From Acanthopleura granulata (lineage: Eukaryota > Mollusca > Polyplacophora > Chitonida > Chitonidae), in contig JABBOT010000015.1 of assembly GCA_016165875.1 (NCBI GenBank), forward strand, positions 2,963,653-3,027,652: 64,000 nucleotides of DNA. The letters run 5' to 3'. Positions 58,431 through 64,000 of the stretch are shown here, piece by piece. The notes below the pieces were generated by a model. It saw only the letters and a program-made list of their open reading frames with translations. It was not told the DNA's origin and searched no databases. The position numbers were made by a program, and so were the translations under genes. Numbering within the stretch: the first letter of the stretch is position 1; every line of letters begins with the position of its first letter.

Positions 58431-59760
58431 GTCCTGTACAGTAAACTGTCATTATAACACTGATTCTGTCCTGTACAGTAAACTGTCATTATAACACTGA
58501 TTCTGTCCTGTACAGTAAACTGTCATTATAACACTGATTCTGTCCTGTACAGTAAACTGTCATTATAACACTGATTCTGTCCTGTACAGTAAACTGTCAT
58601 TATAACACTGATTCTGTCCTGTACAGTAAACTGTCACTATAACACTGATTCTGTCCTGTACAGTAAACTGTCATTATAACACTGATTCTGTCCTGTACAG
58701 TAAACTGTCATTATAACACTGATTCTGTCCTGTACAGTAAACTGTCACTATAACACTGATTCTGTCCTAAACAGTAAACTGTCATTATAACACTGATTCT
58801 GTCCTGTACAGTAAACTGTCATTATAACACTGATTCTGTCCTGTACAGTAAACTGTCATTATAACACTGATTCTGTCCTATACAGTAAACTGTCACTATA
58901 ACACTGATTCTGTCCTAAACAGTAAACTGTCATTATAACACTGATTCTGTCCTGTACAGTAAACTGTCACTATAACACTGATTCTGTCCTAAACAGTAAA
59001 CTGTCATTATAACACTGATTCTGTCCTAAACAGTAAACTGTCACTACAACACTGATTCTGTCCTATACAGTAAACTGTCATTATAACACTGATTCTGTCC
59101 TGTACAGTAAACTGTCATTATAACACTGATTCTGTCCTGTACAGTAAACTGTCATTATAACACTGATTCTGTCCTGTACAGTAAACTGTCATTATAACAC
59201 TGATTCTGTCCTGTACAGTAAACTGTCACTATAACACTGATTCTGTCCTGTACAGTAAACTGTCATTATAACACTGATTCTGTCCTGTACAGTAAACTGT
59301 CATTATAACACTGATTCTGTCCTGTACAGTAAACTGTCATTATAACACTGATTCTGTCCTGTACAGTAAACTGTCATTATAACACTGATTCTGTCCTGTA
59401 CAGTAAACTGTCACTATAACACTGATTCTGTCCTAAACAGTAAACTGTCATTATAACACTGATTCTGTCCTGTACAGTAAACTGTCATTATAACACTGAT
59501 TCTGTCCTGTACAGTAAACTGTCATTATAACACTGATTCTGTCCTATACAGTAAACTGTCACTATAACACTGATTCTGTCCTAAACAGTAAACTGTCATT
59601 ATAACACTGATTCTGTCCTGTACAGTAAACTGTCACTATAACACTGATTCTGTCCTAAACAGTAAACTGTCATTATAACACTGATTCTGTCCTAAACAGT
59701 AAACTGTCACTACAACACTGATTCTGTCCTATACAGTAAACTGTCACTACAACACAGTTT
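58431..59760. repeat. 37-bp minisatellite, 36 copies with higher-order structure
   Basis: Monomer GTCCTGTACAGTAAACTGTC plus ATTATAACACTGATTCT repeats head to tail without spacers, with starts every 37 bases from 58431. Variation is confined to two spots: GT, AA or TA after GTCCT, and ATTAT, ACTAT or ACTAC after CTGTC. Units 9-17 (58727-59059) have exactly the same variant order as units 27-35 (59393-59725), an offset of 18 units or 666 bases, so a block was duplicated inside the array. ACAGTAAACTGT in each unit is a near palindrome. The last unit is truncated and degenerate. Confidence 0.97.
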
Positions 59761-60077
59761 CTGACCTATGCTACATTCTAAACTCTAAGCACACCACCGC
59801 TTGGTGCACACCAAGGGAATGGATACCCTATTACCACCTCAGTTTTCGGGAGAAGGAATGTAACTCTTTGTACTTTAGGGTGTAAAGTCTTTTTGGGCTC
59901 CAGACAGGATGCTTTTGGTGTACAGGTGCATGCTTGGTATGTATATAATGGGATCTCCCTAAAGTTTGGGCAGGTATGCGTCTCTTGGTGAAATTCTTCA
60001 CAAGGGTCCACAAAGTGTTAGGTAGTGATAAGGCTGCTAGTGACGCCTGCTGGACGTTACTAGGCACTTCCCCCGGT

Positions 60078-60179
60078 TTCTTGCATAGGAAACCATGGTA
60101 TACTTGTGCCCAGCTTCTTGCATAGGAAACCATGCTATACCTGTGCCCAGCTCTTGCATAGGAAACCATGGTGTACTTG
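60078..60179. repeat. 37/36-bp triplicate
   Basis: Three copies of CTTGCATAGGAAACCATGGT plus ATACTTGTGCCCAGCTT at 60080, 60117 and 60153. The unit is unrelated in sequence to the 37-bp array 300 bases upstream despite the similar period. Confidence 0.9.
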
Positions 60180-61358
60180 GAGCTGAATTACTGCAATAAA
60201 CGTTAACATTGTCTCTTATGCAAAATTTATAGGGGTCTGAGGCCAAGTAAAAAGTTAATATTGGTTGTGAACTGGTTTACACATGATATCATTATCACAA
60301 CAATGCTTATAACATATACTGCATGGCAAGCTGTCAATACAACACTGTTCGTGATACATATTTACTAAGCTAATTTTTAATATGTCGTGAAACATTAATC
60401 AAATAATTGAATTAATACAAACTAAACTATTGTCTCAGCACCGATCCTGACTTACAACTAACCGATCACTCTCATCAAAATTTGACACCTATTCTGTTTC
60501 GGTGTTCCAACTAGTTTTTATGTTATTATTTTTTATTCAGTCGCTAAATAATTATTAGTTATGACATTCATTCCAACGTATCCTAACATTGGTCTGTAGA
60601 ATTTCAGCCCTTAAAAAAACTCAGTATACATCGCAAATGTGCCACATGGTACGTCTGTTCTACTGCAGTAAAATTTAATATAATTTTGGACTTAATTCTG
60701 GCTGCTCACAATTCTAAATCAGTGTAACATTTTGCATTCAACGCAATAGCGTTTGTTTGTTTGTTATGCTGGGGTTCAATCTTGCTTTCAACACGGTGTC
60801 CCCTTACATTAGATGGACCGTCGACATATTGTCAGTGCTGCCTAACTGGGACGCCATGCCGAAGACATCAGGCACTACGCCTCACAAAGTCACAGTAAAA
60901 ATTTATACAGTAATTAGCCTTTCATTTTACACTCGGAGCAAAGCGAGGAAGTTGAACGATAGATAATTCAAAACCCTTATTTACATATTTGTTTGCTATT
61001 CACTGTTTCTTTATTTGTTTACTCATTAATTAAACGCCATACTCGTTAATTTTACACTTACAGTTTCATGTCAAAAGGCATAACTGCTTCCTGGATCTCA
61101 CAATGATATGGCTAAAATACTGCCAATGTGGCGTTGAACCTTAACCGTTCATCCTTTCATTTGTATTACACGGATGTCTTGTCTGCCTTGTGGGCATGTA
61201 AACCTATCGGGGCACCATGGATACCAATGTAAACACATATCTCATTATCTTCTCTGTTTACCGGGGGATGTGTATACGTATGTATGCACGTTGTTCGTCA
61301 GAAACAGCATCCCGATGAAGAATATATATATCTGTTCCGAGTATGAAAAACTACACCC
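60180..61358. other. no feature seen
   Basis: AT-rich stretch with small open frames lacking splice borders or recognisable motifs. Confidence 0.5.
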
Positions 61359-61547
61359 GGTAATGAGATATGCACGGTAATGAGATATGCACGTCTATAC
61401 AGACACGCGGGTAATGAGATATGCACGTCTATACAGCCACGCGGGTAATGAGATATGCACGTCTATACAGACACGCGGGTAATGAGATATGCACGTCTAT
61501 ACAGACACGCGGGTAATGAGATGTTTATGTTTATACAGTCACGAAAA
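61359..61547. repeat. 34-bp minisatellite
   Basis: GGTAATGAGATATGCACGTC plus TATACAGACACGCG at 61376, 61410, 61444, 61478 and a diverged unit at 61512. A half unit at 61359 starts the array. Confidence 0.93.
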
Positions 61548-61615
61548 ACAACTGGACAATATCAAAATGATGTTTATACCTATAAAGCTGTCCGTTTCAT
61601 GAGACATGTCTATAA

Positions 61616-61797
61616 TGACATCCAGAATGACGATATATGTCTGCATTGACAACCATTGTGACGAAATGTATCTACATTGAAATTTATTGTGACGAAATAT
61701 GCCTACACTGAAATCCAGTGTGACGACATTTGTCTACATTGACATCCAGTGTGACGACAACGTTTAAAATGAAATCCAATGTGACAAGAAATTTCTG
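61616..61797. repeat. 31-bp degenerate minisatellite
   Basis: TGAAATCCAGTGTGACGACA plus TTTGTCTACAT type units start at 61616, 61647, 61678, 61709 and 61740, exactly 31 apart, and at 61770. The sequence is unrelated to the adjacent 34-bp array. Confidence 0.9.
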
Positions 61798-61904
61798 TAT
61801 ACACACTTAGGGGTTTTTATTGTAATGGGTCGAATTCATATTGCAAAGGTTAACATTCTTAAGAAACTCCTGAATTCCGAGCATTATTCTTTATACAACC
61901 TTTC

Positions 61905-62030
61905 CTGTGCATGGTCGTGGGTTTCCCCCAGGCTCTGGTCGGCTCCTCCTACCATAATGCTGGCCGTCGTCGTATAAGTGAAATATTCTTGATTACGGCG
62001 TAAAGCACCAATCAAATAAACAAATAAATA
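61905..62030 (+). mobile_element. SINE 3' part
   Basis: GTGCATGGTCGTGGGTTTCC, CCTACCATAATGCTGGCCGT, CGTCGTATAAGTGAAATATT, CTTGATTACGGCGTAAAGCA, CCAATCAAATAAACAAATAA. 5'-truncated and opposite in orientation to the copies at 31-34 kb; the tail is intact. Confidence 0.85.
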
Positions 62031-62289
62031 CAATCTTTTTAGAAATTGTACCCTTCTTTATCACGGAAGTGAAGATGATCGCGGTTTGCTTCGAAATTGT
62101 TTGTGCACCACGCATTTCTGCCTCAAAATTCAAAATACAAAAAATGCGGACATTTATCAGAAGTTGTCGTAATGGATTAAAGTCATACCCACAATAAACA
62201 AGTGCTTCCTTTTTTTCAAAATTCCAAATTGTCTCTACGATTTTCGATTCCTGGAGATGAAAAGAGGATCAAAACAAAACGTCGTCTCA

Positions 62290-62410
62290 TGGTCAGAGCG
62301 GAAGCCGCTTCAGGGAACAGGTCAGAGAGTTTGCTGGACAAGTGCGAGCCAGGACTCAAACCCTCCGCTCGGACACTCGACTGCTTTAACCGCCAAATTT
62401 GTCACGTTTT
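62290..62410 (-). mobile_element. tRNA-like SINE head
   Basis: Minus strand: TTGGCGGTTAAAGCAGTCGA, then GTGTCCGAGCGGAGGG, then TTTGAGTCCTGGCTCG, in the order A-box-like to B-box-like. Flanked by unrelated sequence; no tail identified. Confidence 0.5.
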
Positions 62411-62639
62411 CCAACTTGTTTGCGATCTTCTGTAAACAACGTCTCCTAGCGAGAAAAGCCGGGAGTGCTAATTCCAAGTAAAATATATCAGACTATTAAA
62501 CCACTCGTATTGAAGACACCTCGGCTTGTTTGCACGGACAGAAGCAACGGTAGGATAAAATATAGCAATGTAGCCATCGAAAAGAAACCCACCTTCAGTA
62601 TCGTACTTACATGTAGATAGGTCTAACCTAACCCACATC

Positions 62640-62870
62640 TAAGTATATAAAAGACACGGGTATTTTGAGTATAACCAGAGCAATGACACCGAAAACCTCA
62701 GGGATTTATTCTAGCAGTTTATTTTAATTCTTAAATAGTAACAGCTCACACGCCGTCTAGCGCCATAGCCTAAACAGTATTAGGTGAAGAAAAAAGAAAC
62801 GCGGTGATGTCCGTGGTAATTTATTACACGTCATTGGTCAAGATTTACCATAAGTGCTGTGATGCTATGA
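62640..62870 (+). repeat. R2 dispersed repeat
   Basis: GAGTATAACCAGAGCAATGA, TTATTCTAGCAGTTTATTTT, AGTATTAGGTGAAG, TAATTTATTACACGTCATTG, GTCAAGATTTACCATAAGTG. It is diverged but keeps the full 3' part. Confidence 0.65.
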
Positions 62871-64000
62871 CATTAAATACACAATCACAAGAAATTACCT
62901 AGGGGTTATTACAGTTTCTGGACATAGGTTTTTAGACCACATCTTGAAACATTCTATACCAAAACAAGGTTGCGCATTTAGCCAAAATGCACCATGTATA
63001 CAATACGATAAAGCCAACAATCGCCACCAAAGCCAAACAAAGAAGCACCAGCCTAAGGACTTTGTAAATTCCCCCTGTACAATACCTTGTACACTTATAC
63101 AATGAAGAACGAGAAAACCCATAGGGCCAAGTGATTTATTTTAATACTTGTTTGATTGTTGTTCACCTTTCGACACGCTAATGACGGACTTACACGAAGA
63201 TAGCGTGTAACCGCTAGAGCGCAATCTGCTCCCCCTTGTTAAAAGAGATCTGCTGTGGATCAAGATTGCATTTGAAAGCATATATACTTGAAGTCCCAGG
63301 AGGCATAGAACGACACAGCAAAAAAAGTTTCTTCGTACAGGAATATTTCTTCTTAAAATTAAGATCCCTTTTAACAAACAAATGTTGCTTTCTATAAGCG
63401 AGCATTGATAAGATGGGTGAACACAGCATGTATCCTTTTTCTTCTTTTACTCTCTTTACTAAAGAATATTTCTTGTTTGCCAAGGCAACGACGGAGCAAT
63501 AATCTGTTGACGACTACTTCGTTAGAAATAAACTCTCTGTCATTTTTCAAAATTACCAGGAAAAGATAAAAATATGTTTTGCTACATTCTGGCATTGATT
63601 TAGCTCTGACCCTCAAAGTGTTACGGACCCGTCCGGTGAGTGTGAAAGAAATCACCAGTTAATACGCGCCATGAATGCTTGTTTTGTTTTCGGGCCATCA
63701 GACAATCACTTTCCGTCGCTTGAAAGAGACGGGGCAAAATACGACTTCTAAGAGCGGATTACGCCCTGGAATTCCAGCGACTTTAGGAATCTCTTTGCTT
63801 TGACAATTCCTTGCTAATAATGAATTCGGGACGAAGAACTAGGTCGCGACGCGGAATTTCCTTCATGTTAATTCAGGCGGACTACGCCCGGTTTTGGCCG
63901 CGCACGCCGATCAGCGTCACGTGATACTCTTTTCTTCGATCGTCTGATTCGCCTCAATTTAGCTGTTTATACAAAATAAGACTTTTGCTCGCACAAAAAT
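62871..64000. other. no confident gene
   Basis: Overlapping minus-strand open frames at 62.9-63.65 kb have no recognisable protein. A consensus donor (TTCGT/GTAAGT) lies at 63189-63194 on the minus strand after an open stretch, but no acceptor or start was found. The last 150 bases are GC/CpG-richer and may be the edge of a regulatory region of a gene beyond the window. Confidence 0.4.

Noticed and set aside
58431..59760. CRISPR-like regular array
   Set aside because: Repeats are directly head to tail with no unique spacers, and the genome is eukaryotic.
1..64000. Reverse transcriptase, transposase, integrase or viral genes
   Set aside because: I looked for YxDD-, DDE- and zinc-knuckle-type motifs in the longer frames and found none. 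The mobile sequences here appear non-autonomous.

Overview
This is a eukaryotic, intron-rich, AT-leaning genomic window. Coding sequence is a small fraction of it and lies in short exons with GT/AG borders. The rest is introns or intergenic DNA with many short dispersed repeats and minisatellites. tRNA-headed SINEs whose bodies carry the segment GAATATTTCACTTATACGAC and end in CACCAATCAAATAAATAAAT are, from memory, typical of mollusc genomes. Together with a chitin-binding (CBM14) protein and a secreted-type S1 protease, they suggest a marine mollusc or another lophotrochozoan. The species cannot be read from the sequence.

Left third (about 1.9 to 18.9 kb, minus strand). Five exons with compatible splice phases rebuild the whole catalytic domain of a chymotrypsin-fold (S1A) serine protease: 18759-18933, 17654-17759, 13731-13902, 3393-3535 and 2065-2247. 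His57, Asp102, Ser195 and all ten cysteines of the usual five disulfides are present. The S1 pocket (Gly189, Leu216, Asn226) looks elastase-like rather than trypsin-like, and the activation site has Met at P1 instead of Arg/Lys. The 5' end (signal peptide, any accessory domain) was not found. The 10.2-kb intron between the third and fourth exons holds repeats, an orphan ORF and an unassigned exon-like segment.

Middle (19 to 54 kb). Mostly non-coding. Isolated exon-like segments with good splice borders occur on both strands: 23808-23900 (+), 37283-37380 (-) and a probable terminal exon at 43531-43698 (+). No family is recognised for them. Two dispersed families, here called R2 and R3, recur in both orientations. 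Several tRNA-derived SINEs, microsatellites and a 33-bp minisatellite fill much of the remainder. A 68-nt hairpin with 20-bp arms lies at 19288-19355.

Right part (54 to 64 kb). A minus-strand gene (coding exon 54186-55605) encodes a secreted protein with a signal peptide, one CBM14/peritrophin-A chitin-binding domain and a tail of about 370 residues rich in Thr, Pro, Arg and Lys, with almost no acidic residues. It is followed by a 36-copy, 37-bp minisatellite (58431-59760) with an internal higher-order duplication, then three smaller tandem arrays and more SINE/R2 copies.

The protease and the chitin-binding protein would both be extracellular. Nothing in the sequence links them in one pathway.
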